A stretch of 60,049 bases of DNA from Sulfitobacter sp. EhC04 (GTDB taxonomy: Bacteria > Pseudomonadota > Alphaproteobacteria > Rhodobacterales > Rhodobacteraceae). The DNA is taken from positions 1 through 60,049 of the forward strand of contig NZ_LXYI01000040.1 in NCBI RefSeq assembly GCF_001650875.1, in the 5' to 3' direction. Position numbers and translations under genes: made by a program. Positions 1-9,404 of this stretch are shown here, one piece after another (position 1 is the stretch's first letter; each line of letters starts with the position of its first letter). The notes beneath the pieces are model-generated. The model ran no database searches, was not told the origin of the DNA, and saw only the letters and a list, made by a program, of their open reading frames with translations.

Positions 1-193
1 GGGTGGGAGTGGGGGGTGAGTGGAAGAAGGATATGTGTCCTTGTCAGTCATCCCGCGTCTCCGCCTGTTGCAGAATCAGGTATAAGACAGCGCGGTTAAC
101 AGGGAATGAATCAACTAAAGCCGTTTTGGCACAAACTGGCCGTCCGACCGCAAGCCCCGGTACACAATGACATATACGCCCGGCAGGGCGGGA

Positions 194-1615
194 TCAGGTG
201 GCAGAGCCGCCGACCGTCAGCCCGCCTATCATCAGCGTCGGCTGGCCCACACCCACCGGCACCCACTGGCCCTGCTTGCCGCAATTGCCCATGCCCGGAT
301 CAAGGCTGGGGTCATTGCCGATGGCCCTGATCTGTTTCAATGCAGTGGCCCCGTCGCCGATCAGCGTCGCCCCCTTGACCGGCGCGCCGACCACGCCGTT
401 CTGCACGCGGTAGGCTTCGGTGCAGGAGAACACGAACTTGCCATTGGTGATATCGACCTGCCCACCGCCGAATCCCACCGCATAGATGCCATCCCGCAGG
501 TCCGCCACGATGTCGCCGGGGGCCACATCGCCGCCCAGCATGTAGGTGTTGGTCATGCGGGGCATGGGAATATGCGCAAAGGACTCGCGCCGCCCGTTGC
601 CGGTGCTTTTGACCCCCATCAGACGCGCATTCTGCCGGTCCTGCATATAGCCGACCAGCCGCCCGTCCTCGATCAGCACGTTCCTGGCCGAGGGCGTGCC
701 CTCGTCATCGACGCTGATCGACCCGCGCCGGTCCGGGATCGTCCCGTCATCCAGCACCGTGACACCGGAGGCCGCGATCTGCTGCCCCATCAAACCGGCA
801 AAGGCGGACGAGCCCTTGCGGTTGAAATCGCCCTCCAGCCCATGGCCGATGGCCTCGTGCAGCAGGATGCCGGGCCAGCCGGGGCCCAGCACCACGTCCA
901 TCACGCCAGCGGGGGCAGGCACCGCATCAAGGTTGACCACAGCGATGCGCAGGGCTTCGCGCGCCTTTGCCTGCCAGTCTTCGGGGGCCAGCATGCCGTC
1001 CAGCCCGATCCGCCCGCCGCCGCCTGCCGTGCCGCTTTCGCGGCGGCCGTTCTGTTCAACGATGACCGACACATTCACCCGCGTCATCGGGCGCACGTCC
1101 CTGACGGATGTGCCCTCCGGCCTGAGAATCTCGATCTCTTGCAGGGATGCCGAAATGCTGGCGCTGACCTGCACCACCCGGCTGTCCAGTTCGCGGGCAA
1201 AGGCGTCGATCTCGCGCAGGGTCTGGATCTTGACCGGAAAGGCGGCCCCGGCGATCGGATCCTCGTCTGTATAGAGCCTGCGGTTGGTGCCCTCGGGCGC
1301 ATCGGCCCAGGTGCCGCCGCCATCTGCCACGGCCAGGCGCGCGGTCTCGCAGGCGCGTTTCAGCGCCGCATGGGAGACTTCGGTGGAATGGGCGTAGCCC
1401 GCAACCTCGCCACGCACCGCGCGCAACCCGAACCCTTCGGAGGCATCATAGCTTGCCGTCTTGAGCCGCCCGTCATCGAACATCAGCCCCTCTGACCGAC
1501 GCCGTTCAAAGAACAGTTCGCCATCGTCGGCACCGGCAACGGCCTCTCGCAGTGTTTTCAGGGCCGCATCGCGGTCCAGCAGGTCATTGAAGGGAGAAAA
1601 GGGGGTGCTGCTCAT
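194..1615 (-). CDS. tldD: Metalloprotease TldD
   Basis: TldD is one half of the TldD/TldE(PmbA) zinc metalloprotease, a cytosolic peptidase that trims small or unfolded peptides. The 473-residue product carries the family zinc motif HEAIGH at residues 253-258, and its length fits the family (about 480). I start at the ATG at 1615 (MSSTPFSPF) rather than at the ATG at 1741, because the 42 extra residues look non-coding and would consume the divergent promoter region of ctaC. The gene runs away from the cytochrome oxidase cluster. No pmbA partner is in the window. Confidence 0.93.
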   Translation of the reverse strand: MSSTPFSPFNDLLDRDAALKTLREAVAGADDGELFFERRRSEGLMFDDGRLKTASYDASEGFGLRAVRGEVAGYAHSTEVSHAALKRACETARLAVADGGGTWADAPEGTNRRLYTDEDPIAGAAFPVKIQTLREIDAFARELDSRVVQVSASISASLQEIEILRPEGTSVRDVRPMTRVNVSVIVEQNGRRESGTAGGGGRIGLDGMLAPEDWQAKAREALRIAVVNLDAVPAPAGVMDVVLGPGWPGILLHEAIGHGLEGDFNRKGSSAFAGLMGQQIAASGVTVLDDGTIPDRRGSISVDDEGTPSARNVLIEDGRLVGYMQDRQNARLMGVKSTGNGRRESFAHIPMPRMTNTYMLGGDVAPGDIVADLRDGIYAVGFGGGQVDITNGKFVFSCTEAYRVQNGVVGAPVKGATLIGDGATALKQIRAIGNDPSLDPGMGNCGKQGQWVPVGVGQPTLMIGGLTVGGSAT

Positions 1616-1795
1616 GAAATTGTCCTGAATTGGTGCCACAAAATGCGCATCGCGTCTGTTTGCCGCAATCGAAGTGGCTTTATCTTGAGGACAGAATATG
1701 ATTGTAAGCACCGAGATTACAACGGGGCGGGCAGGGATCATCTGCTTCTTCCGGCGAAACCGTAGCCAAACATGGTCACAAGATCAGGACGACTT

Positions 1796-2722
1796 ATGAA
1801 AAAACTTCTCTCTCTTAGCGCGCTCTTGGCAGGCCTCGGGGCCATGCCGGTACTGGCCCAGGACAATCTGCGCATTGATGGGCTTGAGGTCATCGGTACG
1901 CCCGTGGACGGCAAAACGGGCTTTCAGCCTGCCGTGACTCGGCTGGCGCAGGATATTCATGATCTCGACTGGCTGATCCTTGTGATCATCACCGTGATCA
2001 CATTGTTCGTGACCGGCCTGATCCTCTGGGTGATCGTGCGCTACAGCAAGAAGCGGAACCCGAACCCTTCCTCCTTTACCCATAACACACCCGTCGAAAT
2101 CGCCTGGACCGTCGGTCCGATCGTGATTCTGGTGCTGATCGGTGCCTATTCGCTGCCGATCCTGTTCCGCCAGCAGGAGATTCCCGAGGCCGATATCACC
2201 ATCAAGGCGACCGGCAACCAATGGTACTGGTCGTATGAGTATGTGGACGAGGGGTTCGGCTTTGACAGCTACATGATCGGTGCGCCCGCAACGCTGACCT
2301 CCGAGGACGAAGCAGCCGGTGCCATTGCCAACCGTCTGGACGACGTCATGGTGGCCAAGCTTGAAGCCGCCGGATATTCGCGTGACGAATGGCTGCTGGC
2401 GACGGATACCTCTGTTGTCGTGCCGGTGGGCAAGACCATCGTGATGCAGGTCACAGGCTCTGACGTGATCCACGCCTGGACCGTGCCGGCCTTTGGCGTA
2501 AAGCAGGACGCGGTGCCGGGACGTCTGGCCGAACTGTGGTTCAGCGCGGAACGTGAAGGCGTCTATTTCGGCCAGTGTTCCGAACTGTGCGGTCAGGCCC
2601 ACGCCTATATGCCGATCACCGTCAAAGTGGTCTCTGAGGCGGCCTATGCCGACTGGCTGGGCAAGGCCAAGGAGGAATATGCCGGTATTCCCCAGACGCT
2701 GAAGGTCGCTTCGGCCGACTGA
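1796..2722 (+). CDS. ctaC: Cytochrome c oxidase subunit II
   Basis: This is the CuA-bearing subunit of the aa3 terminal oxidase; it takes electrons from cytochrome c on the periplasmic side. The 308-residue protein has a signal peptide (about residues 1-21), two membrane helices (about 59-81 and 103-125) and a cupredoxin domain. CuA ligands are visible: H226, C261, C265, H269 and M272. I chose the ATG at 1796 over the one at 1772 because AGGACG lies just upstream of it and the signal peptide then begins MKKLLS. It opens the cluster ctaC-ctaB-small ORF-ctaG-ctaE-surf1. Subunit I (ctaD) is absent from the window. Confidence 0.96.
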   Translation: MKKLLSLSALLAGLGAMPVLAQDNLRIDGLEVIGTPVDGKTGFQPAVTRLAQDIHDLDWLILVIITVITLFVTGLILWVIVRYSKKRNPNPSSFTHNTPVEIAWTVGPIVILVLIGAYSLPILFRQQEIPEADITIKATGNQWYWSYEYVDEGFGFDSYMIGAPATLTSEDEAAGAIANRLDDVMVAKLEAAGYSRDEWLLATDTSVVVPVGKTIVMQVTGSDVIHAWTVPAFGVKQDAVPGRLAELWFSAEREGVYFGQCSELCGQAHAYMPITVKVVSEAAYADWLGKAKEEYAGIPQTLKVASAD

Positions 2723-2729
2723 TCGTTGC

Positions 2730-2752
2730 GGCGCGGTGCCTGCCACCGCGCC
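2730..2752 (+). other. Intercistronic hairpin between ctaC and ctaB
   Basis: Perfect 9-bp arms (GGCGCGGTG and CACCGCGCC) flank a 5-nt loop, beginning 8 bases after the ctaC stop. There is no T-run, so it is not a classical intrinsic terminator. It could stabilise or end the abundant ctaC message while the downstream assembly genes are expressed at lower level. The role is inferred. Confidence 0.5.
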
Positions 2753-2830
2753 CGACCTGCAAGCCGGGGGCGGCATGCATTGTTACTATGGTGGATGCCG
2801 TCCACCCTTGTTGCCAGCTAAAGGTGTCTC

Positions 2831-3766
2831 ATGACCGACGTCAGCCAAACGCCAGCCTTGGAAAACGAAGCGGAACTGGGCGATTACTTTGCCCTGTTGA
2901 AGCCGCGCGTGATGCAACTGGTGGTCTTTACGGCCCTGGTCGGCATGCTGGCCGCACCCCAATCCGTGCATCCGGTGATCGGTTTTGCTTCCATCCTCTT
3001 TGTGGCCATCGGGGCGGGCGCATCGGGCGCGCTGAACATGTGGTGGGATGCGGACATCGACGCGGTGATGCGGCGCACAGCAAAACGGCCCATACCCGCA
3101 GGCAAGGTGCAGCCGGGCGAGGCGCTGGCACTGGGCGTTGCCCTGTCGGGCCTGTCAGTGATGATGCTGGGGCTGTCCGCGAACCTGCTCGCGGCGGGGA
3201 TGCTGCTGTTCACCATCTTCTTCTATGCCGTGGTCTATTCCATGTGGCTGAAGCGCGCGACGCCGCAGAACATCGTGATCGGCGGGGCGGCGGGGGCCTT
3301 TCCCCCGGTGATCGGCTGGATCATCGCAACCGGCAGCTTCTCGGTCGAGGCATGGCTGATGTTCGCGCTGATCTTCATGTGGACGCCGCCGCATTTCTGG
3401 GCGCTGGCGCTGTTCATGCGGTCCGATTATGACGATGCCAATGTGCCGATGCTGACCGTGACCCACGGTCGCCCGGCCACCCGCCGTCACATCATGGCCT
3501 ATACGGTTCTGCTGGCAGTGCTGGCTGTCGGCACCGGATTTACCGCCATCGGTGGTTATATCTATCTGGGTGTTTCGGTTGTACTGAACCTGCTGTTCCT
3601 GATCGGGGCATGGCGCATCTGGCAGCGCGACGAGGTTGCGGCCGAGGCGGACAATTATCTGGTGGAGCGCAAGTTTTTCCGTCTGTCACTCTTTTACCTG
3701 TTCCTGCATTTCGGCGCGATCCTGATCGAGGCGACATTGCGGACCTGGGGCATGGGGGGCTGGTAA
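2831..3766 (+). CDS. ctaB: Protoheme IX farnesyltransferase (heme O synthase)
   Basis: CtaB transfers a farnesyl group to protoheme IX to make heme O, the precursor of the heme A used by aa3 oxidase. The 311-residue polytopic UbiA-family protein has the Asp-rich prenyl-transfer motif NMWWDADIDAVMRRT near residue 75, followed by KRPIPAG. The stop codon TAA shares its last base with the ATG of the next small gene (TAATG), which implies translational coupling. Its place between subunit II and the copper chaperone ctaG is typical of alphaproteobacterial cta clusters. Confidence 0.95.
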   Translation: MTDVSQTPALENEAELGDYFALLKPRVMQLVVFTALVGMLAAPQSVHPVIGFASILFVAIGAGASGALNMWWDADIDAVMRRTAKRPIPAGKVQPGEALALGVALSGLSVMMLGLSANLLAAGMLLFTIFFYAVVYSMWLKRATPQNIVIGGAAGAFPPVIGWIIATGSFSVEAWLMFALIFMWTPPHFWALALFMRSDYDDANVPMLTVTHGRPATRRHIMAYTVLLAVLAVGTGFTAIGGYIYLGVSVVLNLLFLIGAWRIWQRDEVAAEADNYLVERKFFRLSLFYLFLHFGAILIEATLRTWGMGGW

Positions 3767-3951
3767 TGGCTATTCGCGCAGAGCACGAGATTCACAGTCG
3801 CCGCAAGGGCCGCAACGTGGGAGTCGGCCTGATGCTGGGCGGCTTTGTGGTGCTTGTGATGGTGCTGACCTTTGTCAAGATTACCCAGACCGATTTCACC
3901 CGCGCGCCGGGGACCGCCAATCCGCCCGCAGCCGTGGAAGGGAACAACTGA
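3766..3951 (+). CDS. Small single-pass membrane protein of the cta cluster (CoxF-like)
   Basis: This 61-residue protein starts on the last base of the ctaB stop and ends on the first base of the ctaG start, so it is tightly coupled to both. It has a basic N-terminus (HSRRKGRN), one hydrophobic helix at about residues 18-37 and a short proline-rich tail, consistent with one membrane pass. Small proteins at this position are known in Paracoccus and Rhodobacter oxidase operons (CoxF/CtaF type) and are presumed to help assembly. Identity is by size, topology and position; no catalytic motif is present. Confidence 0.8.
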   Translation: MAIRAEHEIHSRRKGRNVGVGLMLGGFVVLVMVLTFVKITQTDFTRAPGTANPPAAVEGNN

Positions 3952-4526
3952 TGGCAATGACCGGTCCGCAGAAGACAGTTCTTCAAACCGTGTCGCTCGT
4001 GGTCCTGATGGGCGGGCTGGCCTGGGCCTCGGTGCCGTTCTACGACTGGTTCTGCCGGGTCACCGGCTTTGGCGGCGTGCCGCAGGTCGTGGATGGCGGC
4101 GGGGACAACATCCTGGACCAGACGATCAAGGTCCGCTTCGATGGCAACCTCAACAGCGGGATGCCCTGGAGCTTCAAGCCGGTGGAGCGCGAGATCGAGG
4201 TGCGCATCGGCGAAACCGCCCTTGCGTTCTACGAGGCGCATAATCCCACGGATCGGCCCATCGCAGGCCAAGCCAGCTATAACGTGACGCCCTATTCTGC
4301 TGGTGCGTTCTTTGACAAGATCGACTGCTTCTGCTTCACCGAACAGGTTCTCGCCCCCGGCGAGACCGTGCAGATGCCTGTCAGCTTCTATGTCGATCCT
4401 GAAATCGTCAATGACAGGGATGGCAAGTATGTACACACCATCACCCTGTCATATACATTCTACCAAATTGATCTGCCCGAGGGCTATGCCGCCCTTGACG
4501 CAGAGACAGCAACAGACCTGAATTAA
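3951..4526 (+). CDS. ctaG: Cytochrome c oxidase assembly protein CtaG/Cox11
   Basis: CtaG is the membrane-anchored copper chaperone that delivers copper to the CuB site of oxidase subunit I. The 191-residue protein has one N-terminal membrane helix (about residues 9-28) and a periplasmic beta-sandwich domain with the Cu-binding CFCF motif (C126 and C128). An additional conserved cysteine lies just after the helix (C35). Its ATG overlaps the stop of the preceding small ORF by one base, and ctaE follows 19 bp later. Confidence 0.95.
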   Translation: MAMTGPQKTVLQTVSLVVLMGGLAWASVPFYDWFCRVTGFGGVPQVVDGGGDNILDQTIKVRFDGNLNSGMPWSFKPVEREIEVRIGETALAFYEAHNPTDRPIAGQASYNVTPYSAGAFFDKIDCFCFTEQVLAPGETVQMPVSFYVDPEIVNDRDGKYVHTITLSYTFYQIDLPEGYAALDAETATDLN

Positions 4527-4545
4527 TCAAGAGGGACCCCGGCAC

Positions 4546-5358
4546 ATGGCCCATGCAAAGAACCACGACTACCATATTCTCGCCCCGTCCAGCTGGCCCC
4601 TGATCGGCGCGATCGCCGGCTTTGCCATGTTGTTCGGCGCTGTGCTGTGGATGCACAGTGTGACGCCCTTCCTGTTCTGGGGCGGCTTTGTGGGTGTGCT
4701 CTACGTGATGTTCGCCTGGTGGAAGGACGTCGTCGCCGAAAGCCACATCGGCGATCACACCCCGGTTGTGCGCCTCGGCCTGCGCTATGGCTTCATTCTG
4801 TTCATCATGTCCGAGGTGATGTTCTTTGTCGCCTGGTTCTGGACCTTCTTCAAACAGGCCCTCTACCCGATGAACGAATATGCAGGGTCCGAATATGTGC
4901 CGCCCGTGTTTGACCCGGTCAATGCCTTCCACCTGCCGCTGATCAACACGCTGATCCTGCTGCTGTCTGGCTGCGCCGTGACATGGGCGCACCATGCGCT
5001 GGTGCACGAAAACAACCGCAAGGACCTGATCAGCGGGCTGGCGATCTCCATCGTTCTGGGTGTCGCCTTTACCGCGCTGCAGGCCTATGAATACGGTGAG
5101 CTGATCCTGCACCATGACTGGACCTTTGGCGGCGACGCGTTCTTTTCCGCGTTCTTCATGGCCACCGGCTTCCACGGCGCGCATGTGATCATCGGCACCG
5201 TGTTCCTGACGGTCTGCCTGATCCGCGCCATGCGGGGTGATTTCACGCCCGGCCAGCACGTCGGTTTCGAGGCTGCTGCATGGTACTGGCACTTCGTGGA
5301 CGTGGTCTGGCTGTTCCTGTTCTTTGCCGTCTACATCTGGGGCGTGCCAGCGGGCTGA
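4546..5358 (+). CDS. ctaE: Cytochrome c oxidase subunit III
   Basis: Subunit III of the aa3 oxidase is an integral membrane protein that stabilises the catalytic core. The 270-residue sequence starts [18 protein letters not shown] and shows the expected seven hydrophobic segments, with family-typical stretches such as [10 protein letters not shown] and FHGAHVIIG. It follows ctaG by 19 bp in the same transcript. A strong terminator-like hairpin lies after it, before surf1. Confidence 0.96.
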   Translation: MAHAKNHDYHILAPSSWPLIGAIAGFAMLFGAVLWMHSVTPFLFWGGFVGVLYVMFAWWKDVVAESHIGDHTPVVRLGLRYGFILFIMSEVMFFVAWFWTFFKQALYPMNEYAGSEYVPPVFDPVNAFHLPLINTLILLLSGCAVTWAHHALVHENNRKDLISGLAISIVLGVAFTALQAYEYGELILHHDWTFGGDAFFSAFFMATGFHGAHVIIGTVFLTVCLIRAMRGDFTPGQHVGFEAAAWYWHFVDVVWLFLFFAVYIWGVPAG

Positions 5359-5403
5359 TCCCGCGCACGGGGTTGCATCCGCCGCCCCGTCGCCTAAAAC
5401 CCC

Positions 5404-5433
5404 AAAGCGCGCGATCCGCTTCGCGCGCTTTTT
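5404..5433 (+). terminator. Rho-independent terminator or attenuator after ctaE
   Basis: Arms AAAGCGCGCG (5404-5413) and CGCGCGCTTT (5422-5431) pair perfectly around an 8-nt loop, and the run continues as TTTTT. It sits 45 bp after the ctaE stop and 21 bp before surf1, so it may partly uncouple surf1 and thrC from the structural oxidase genes. Confidence 0.75.
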
Positions 5434-5454
5434 CGTTGCAACACGGACCCCTGC

Positions 5455-6126
5455 ATGAGCCGCGCGCTTTTTGTCATTCTCATCGGTCTCGGCGGTGCCG
5501 CCATCCTGGTCAGCCTCGGCGTCTGGCAGGTGCAGCGCCTGGCCTGGAAAGAAAACATCCTTGCCGACATCAATGGCAGGATCGAGGCCACAGCCGTGCC
5601 GCTGCCGGACCGGCCCGACCCTGACTCGGACTCTTATCTGCCCGTAGAAGTCTCCGGCACGCTGGAGGGTCAGACACTGCGTGTTCTGGTATCGCAGAAA
5701 GAACAAGGCGCGGGTTACCGCCTGATCACCGCGATGAATACCGCCGACCGCCGTGTACTGGTGGATCGGGGATATATCCCCAATGAGGCGGTCGCGCCCC
5801 CACTGCCGGACGGGCCGGTCACAATCACCGGCAACCTGCAATGGCCGCAGGAGACCGACAGTTTCACCCCGGCCCCTGATCTTGACGGCAACATCTGGTT
5901 CGCCCGCGACGTCGCCGCCATGTCACAAACCCTGCAGACCGATCCGGTGCTGGTGGTTGCGCGCGCCGTGTCGTATGACGCGGCACCGGTGTCGCCCTTG
6001 CCCGTGGACACGGCGCGGATCCCGAACGATCATCTGCAATATGCCATCACCTGGTTCTCGCTGGCGGCCATCTGGGCCGCCATGTCCCTCTACTTCCTGC
6101 GCCGCCGTGCCAAACCCGAAAGCTGA
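5455..6126 (+). CDS. SURF1 family oxidase assembly protein
   Basis: SURF1 proteins assist heme a insertion into cytochrome c oxidase. The 223-residue product has the family layout: an N-terminal membrane helix (about residues 5-22), a periplasmic domain, and a C-terminal helix (about 195-212). Visible family features are GVWQVQRLAWK near the N-terminus, VLVDRGYIP in the centre and HLQYAITWFSLA before the last helix. thrC follows after 4 bp. Homologues are called surf1 or shy1. Confidence 0.92.
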   Translation: MSRALFVILIGLGGAAILVSLGVWQVQRLAWKENILADINGRIEATAVPLPDRPDPDSDSYLPVEVSGTLEGQTLRVLVSQKEQGAGYRLITAMNTADRRVLVDRGYIPNEAVAPPLPDGPVTITGNLQWPQETDSFTPAPDLDGNIWFARDVAAMSQTLQTDPVLVVARAVSYDAAPVSPLPVDTARIPNDHLQYAITWFSLAAIWAAMSLYFLRRRAKPES

Positions 6127-6130
6127 ACCC

Positions 6131-7519
6131 ATGCGCTATATCTCCACAAGGGGCCAGGCCCCTGCGTTGACCTTTGAAGAGGCGATGCTGACCGGGTTGG
6201 CGCGCGATGGCGGGCTCTACGTGCCGGAGGTGATCCCGACCCTGACGTCTGACCAGATCGCGGCACTTCACGGCAAGAGCTATGAGGAAACGGCCTTTGC
6301 CGTCATGCGCCCCTTCATCGGCGAGACCTTTACCGATGACGAATTCCGCCAGATCATCGCTCGAGCCTACGCCGGGTTCAACCACGGCGCCCGCGCGCCG
6401 ATGGTGCAGCTGGCCCCCGGCCATTTCCTGCTGGAACTGTTCCACGGCCCGACGCTGGCGTTCAAGGATTTCGCCATGCAGCTGATCGGCCAGATGTTCC
6501 AGGCCGCCCTTGCCCGCCGGGGCGACCGGGTGACAATCGTCGGGGCAACCTCGGGCGATACCGGATCAGCGGCGATCGAGGCGTTTCGCGGCCTCAGCAA
6601 CGTCGATGTCTTTATCCTGTACCCGCATGGCCGGGTCAGCGATGTGCAGCGCCGCCAGATGACCACGCCGTCGGAATCCAACGTACACGCGCTGGCAGTC
6701 GATGGCGATTTCGACGATTGTCAGGCGCGGCTGAAGGACATGTTCAACGACTTCGAATTCCGCGATGGCGTGAAACTGGCCGGGGTGAATTCGATCAACT
6801 GGGGCCGGGTGCTGGCACAGGTGGTCTATTACTTCTCTGCCGCTGTCAGCCTTGGTGCGCCTGCGCGCGAGGTCAGCTTTACCGTGCCTACCGGCAATTT
6901 CGGTGACATCTTTGCGGGCTATATCGCCAAGCGGATGGGTCTGCCGATCCGCGACCTGATCGTGGCCACCAACCAGAACGACATTCTGGACCGCTGCCTG
7001 AAGGGGCAGGGCTATCACAAGACTTCTGTACATCCCTCGATCAGCCCCTCGATGGACATTCAGGTGTCCTCGAACTTTGAGCGCGCGCTGTTTGACGCCT
7101 ACGGGCGCGACGGCAATGCGGTGGGCCAACTGATGGCCGAACTGGGGCAGGGTGGTTTCGACGTGAGCCAGGGCGCGATGCAGGCGTTGCAGGCCATCTA
7201 CCGCTCCGGCCGCGCCTCGGAGGAGGAGACATCCGCCACCATCGCAACTGCGCGTGAAACCATGGGCGAACTGCTTTGTCCGCATTCCGCCGTGGGGGTC
7301 AAGGTTGCGCAGGAACAGCGCGACATGGCCGTGCCGATGGTCACGCTGGCCACGGCGCACCCGGCGAAATTCCCCGATGCGGTCGAGGCGGCCACTGGCG
7401 TGCGGCCCGATCTGCCGCCCCATATGGCGGACCTTTTCGACCGCCCGGAGCGTTTCACCCGCATCGACAACGATCTCGACGCCCTGAAAAAACATATCAA
7501 GGAAAACCTCTCCGCATGA
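6131..7519 (+). CDS. thrC: Threonine synthase
   Basis: ThrC converts O-phosphohomoserine to threonine with PLP. The 462-residue protein starts at the ATG at 6131 (MRYISTRGQAPALTFEEAML), exactly where the family begins; reading further upstream in this frame runs antisense-like across surf1 and is not real. The PLP lysine is K112 in GPTLAFKDFAM. A phosphate-binding loop GATSGDTGSAA and the fold-II framework follow. Its TGA overlaps the ATG of the M16 peptidase gene by four bases. Confidence 0.96.
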   Translation: MRYISTRGQAPALTFEEAMLTGLARDGGLYVPEVIPTLTSDQIAALHGKSYEETAFAVMRPFIGETFTDDEFRQIIARAYAGFNHGARAPMVQLAPGHFLLELFHGPTLAFKDFAMQLIGQMFQAALARRGDRVTIVGATSGDTGSAAIEAFRGLSNVDVFILYPHGRVSDVQRRQMTTPSESNVHALAVDGDFDDCQARLKDMFNDFEFRDGVKLAGVNSINWGRVLAQVVYYFSAAVSLGAPAREVSFTVPTGNFGDIFAGYIAKRMGLPIRDLIVATNQNDILDRCLKGQGYHKTSVHPSISPSMDIQVSSNFERALFDAYGRDGNAVGQLMAELGQGGFDVSQGAMQALQAIYRSGRASEEETSATIATARETMGELLCPHSAVGVKVAQEQRDMAVPMVTLATAHPAKFPDAVEAATGVRPDLPPHMADLFDRPERFTRIDNDLDALKKHIKENLSA

Positions 7520-8778
7520 GCCTGAACCAGACCCGCCTGCCCAACGGCTTTCGCATTGTGACCGAACATATGCCGGGGCTTGCCTCGGCCTCTGTCGGGG
7601 TCTGGGTGACTGCGGGCGGCCGCCACGAGACGCCGCAGCAAAACGGCATCGCACATTTCCTTGAACACATGGCATTCAAGGGCACGGCCCGGCGCACCTC
7701 GCTGCAGATCGCCGAGGCGATCGAGGATGTGGGCGGTTACATCAACGCCTATACCTCGCGCGAGGTGACGGCCTATTATGTGCGGGTGCTGGAAAACGAC
7801 GTGGCGCTGGGGCTGGACGTGATTGCCGACATCCTGCGCAACCCGGTGCTGGACCCGAATGAGATCGAGGTCGAGCGCGGCGTGATCCTGCAGGAAATCG
7901 GGCAGGCGCTGGACACCCCCGATGACGTGATTTTCGACTGGTTGCAGGAAGAAGCCTATCCCGATCAACCGCTGGGACGTACCATTCTGGGGCCGACCGA
8001 ACGGGTGTCGAATTTCAACCGCCAGGACCTGCAGGGGTTCATTGCCGATCACTACGGACCCGACCAGATGATCCTTGCCGCCGCCGGTGCCGTGAACCAC
8101 GACGAGATCGTGAAGCTGGCAGAAAGCCTGTTTGGCGACATGCCGGCCAAGCCGATGTTCCAGATGCAGAATGCGACGTTCCGGGGCGGCGAGACCCGGC
8201 AGGTCAAAGCGCTGGAGCAGGCCCATTTCGCGCTGGGTTTCGAATCGCCCGGTTACCGTGCCGACGATATTTATGTGGCGCAGATATACGCCTCTGCGCT
8301 GGGCGGCGGCATGTCGAGCCGCTTGTTCCAGGAAATTCGCGAGAACCGGGGGCTTTGCTATACGATCTTTGCCCAGGCCGGGGCCTATGCCGACACCGGG
8401 ATGACCACGATCTATGCCGGCACCTCAGCCGCGCAACTGCCCGAACTGGCCGGGATCACCATTGATGAAATGAAGCGCGCGGCCAGTGACATGTCACCTG
8501 CCGAGGTTGCCCGCGCCCGTGCGCAGATGAAGGCGGGGCTGCTGATGGGGCTGGAAAGCCCCTCCAACCGGGCCGAGCGGCTGGCGCGTCTGATCCAGAT
8601 CTGGGACCGCATCCCGCCCCTGTCCGAGACCATCGAAAAGATCGACGCCGTGACCACCGGTGACGTGCGCGATCTGGCACAACACATGGCAGAGTCCGCA
8701 CCAGCGGCGCTGGCGCTGTACGGCCCGGTGGAGAAAGCGCCGACGCTGGAAGCGCTACAGGCCCGACGCGCCGCCTGA
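7516..8778 (+). CDS. M16 (pitrilysin-family) zinc peptidase
   Basis: The protein resembles bacterial homologues of the mitochondrial processing peptidase beta subunit. The 420-residue sequence has the inverted zinc motif HFLEH at residues 47-51, with a downstream glutamate cluster (EIEVERGVILQEIGQ) that supplies the third ligand. Both M16 domains are present. It overlaps thrC by ATGA, and its own stop overlaps the next gene by one base. In Rhodobacterales thrC and this peptidase are often neighbours, but no pathway link is established. Confidence 0.93.
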   Translation: MSLNQTRLPNGFRIVTEHMPGLASASVGVWVTAGGRHETPQQNGIAHFLEHMAFKGTARRTSLQIAEAIEDVGGYINAYTSREVTAYYVRVLENDVALGLDVIADILRNPVLDPNEIEVERGVILQEIGQALDTPDDVIFDWLQEEAYPDQPLGRTILGPTERVSNFNRQDLQGFIADHYGPDQMILAAAGAVNHDEIVKLAESLFGDMPAKPMFQMQNATFRGGETRQVKALEQAHFALGFESPGYRADDIYVAQIYASALGGGMSSRLFQEIRENRGLCYTIFAQAGAYADTGMTTIYAGTSAAQLPELAGITIDEMKRAASDMSPAEVARARAQMKAGLLMGLESPSNRAERLARLIQIWDRIPPLSETIEKIDAVTTGDVRDLAQHMAESAPAALALYGPVEKAPTLEALQARRAA

Positions 8779-9362
8779 TGCTGCTGGTCAAACGGAAAAT
8801 ACGCATCGAGACAGAGAGGCTGACCCTGCGTCCGCCGCAGCATGCCGATTTCCGCGACTGGACCAGCCTGCGCATCAGAAGCCGCGATTTCCTGACCAAA
8901 TGGGAACCATCCTGGGCCGAAGATCACCTGACGCGAAAGGCCTTCACCAACCGTGTCTATTGGGCGCAGCGATCCGTTAATTCTTCCACCGCCATGCCGC
9001 TGTTTCTGATCCGGCGCGCGGACCAGACCCTTGTGGGCGCGATCACGCTGGACAACGTGCGCCGGGGGCCTGCGCAATCGGCGACGCTGGGTTATTGGAC
9101 TGGCGAATCCTATGCCCGGCAGGGGTATATGCGCGAAGCGATAGAGGCGATGGTTCATCACGCCTTCACCCGTATGGACCTGAGCCGGATCGAAGCCGCC
9201 TGCCTGCCGGAAAACGCGCCCTCGCGGGGGCTGCTGGAAAAGACCGGTTTCAAATATGAGGGCGTCGCGCAAAGCTATCTGCAAATTGACGGGCGCTGGC
9301 GGACTCATGTGCTTTATGCCGCGCTGCGCGGAGACCGCCGGGGCAAATCTGAAGCCGGATAG
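8778..9362 (+). CDS. GNAT family N-acetyltransferase (RimJ/RimL type)
   Basis: The 194-residue protein has the RimJ-like opening (IETERLTLRPPQ near residue 10) and the acetyl-CoA binding part YARQGYMREAIEAMVHHAF, followed by a family-typical NAPSRGLLEKTGF. RimJ-type enzymes acetylate N-terminal amines of ribosomal or other proteins, but the substrate here is unknown. The ATG overlaps the TGA of the M16 peptidase gene by one base. It ends the operon begun with thrC. Confidence 0.9.
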   Translation: MLLVKRKIRIETERLTLRPPQHADFRDWTSLRIRSRDFLTKWEPSWAEDHLTRKAFTNRVYWAQRSVNSSTAMPLFLIRRADQTLVGAITLDNVRRGPAQSATLGYWTGESYARQGYMREAIEAMVHHAFTRMDLSRIEAACLPENAPSRGLLEKTGFKYEGVAQSYLQIDGRWRTHVLYAALRGDRRGKSEAG

Positions 9363-9404
9363 GGCAGAGCGTTTCCCGCCCGCTACATGGGCACTGCCCT
9401 TATT
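9361..9404. terminator. Possible bidirectional terminator between convergent genes
   Basis: AGGGCAG (9361-9367) pairs with CTGCCCT (9394-9400), and the enclosed stretch holds a second stem (GCCC/GGGC). TATT follows. It overlaps the stop of the acetyltransferase gene and abuts the end of the convergent gene. The T-run is poor, so the call is tentative. Confidence 0.35.
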
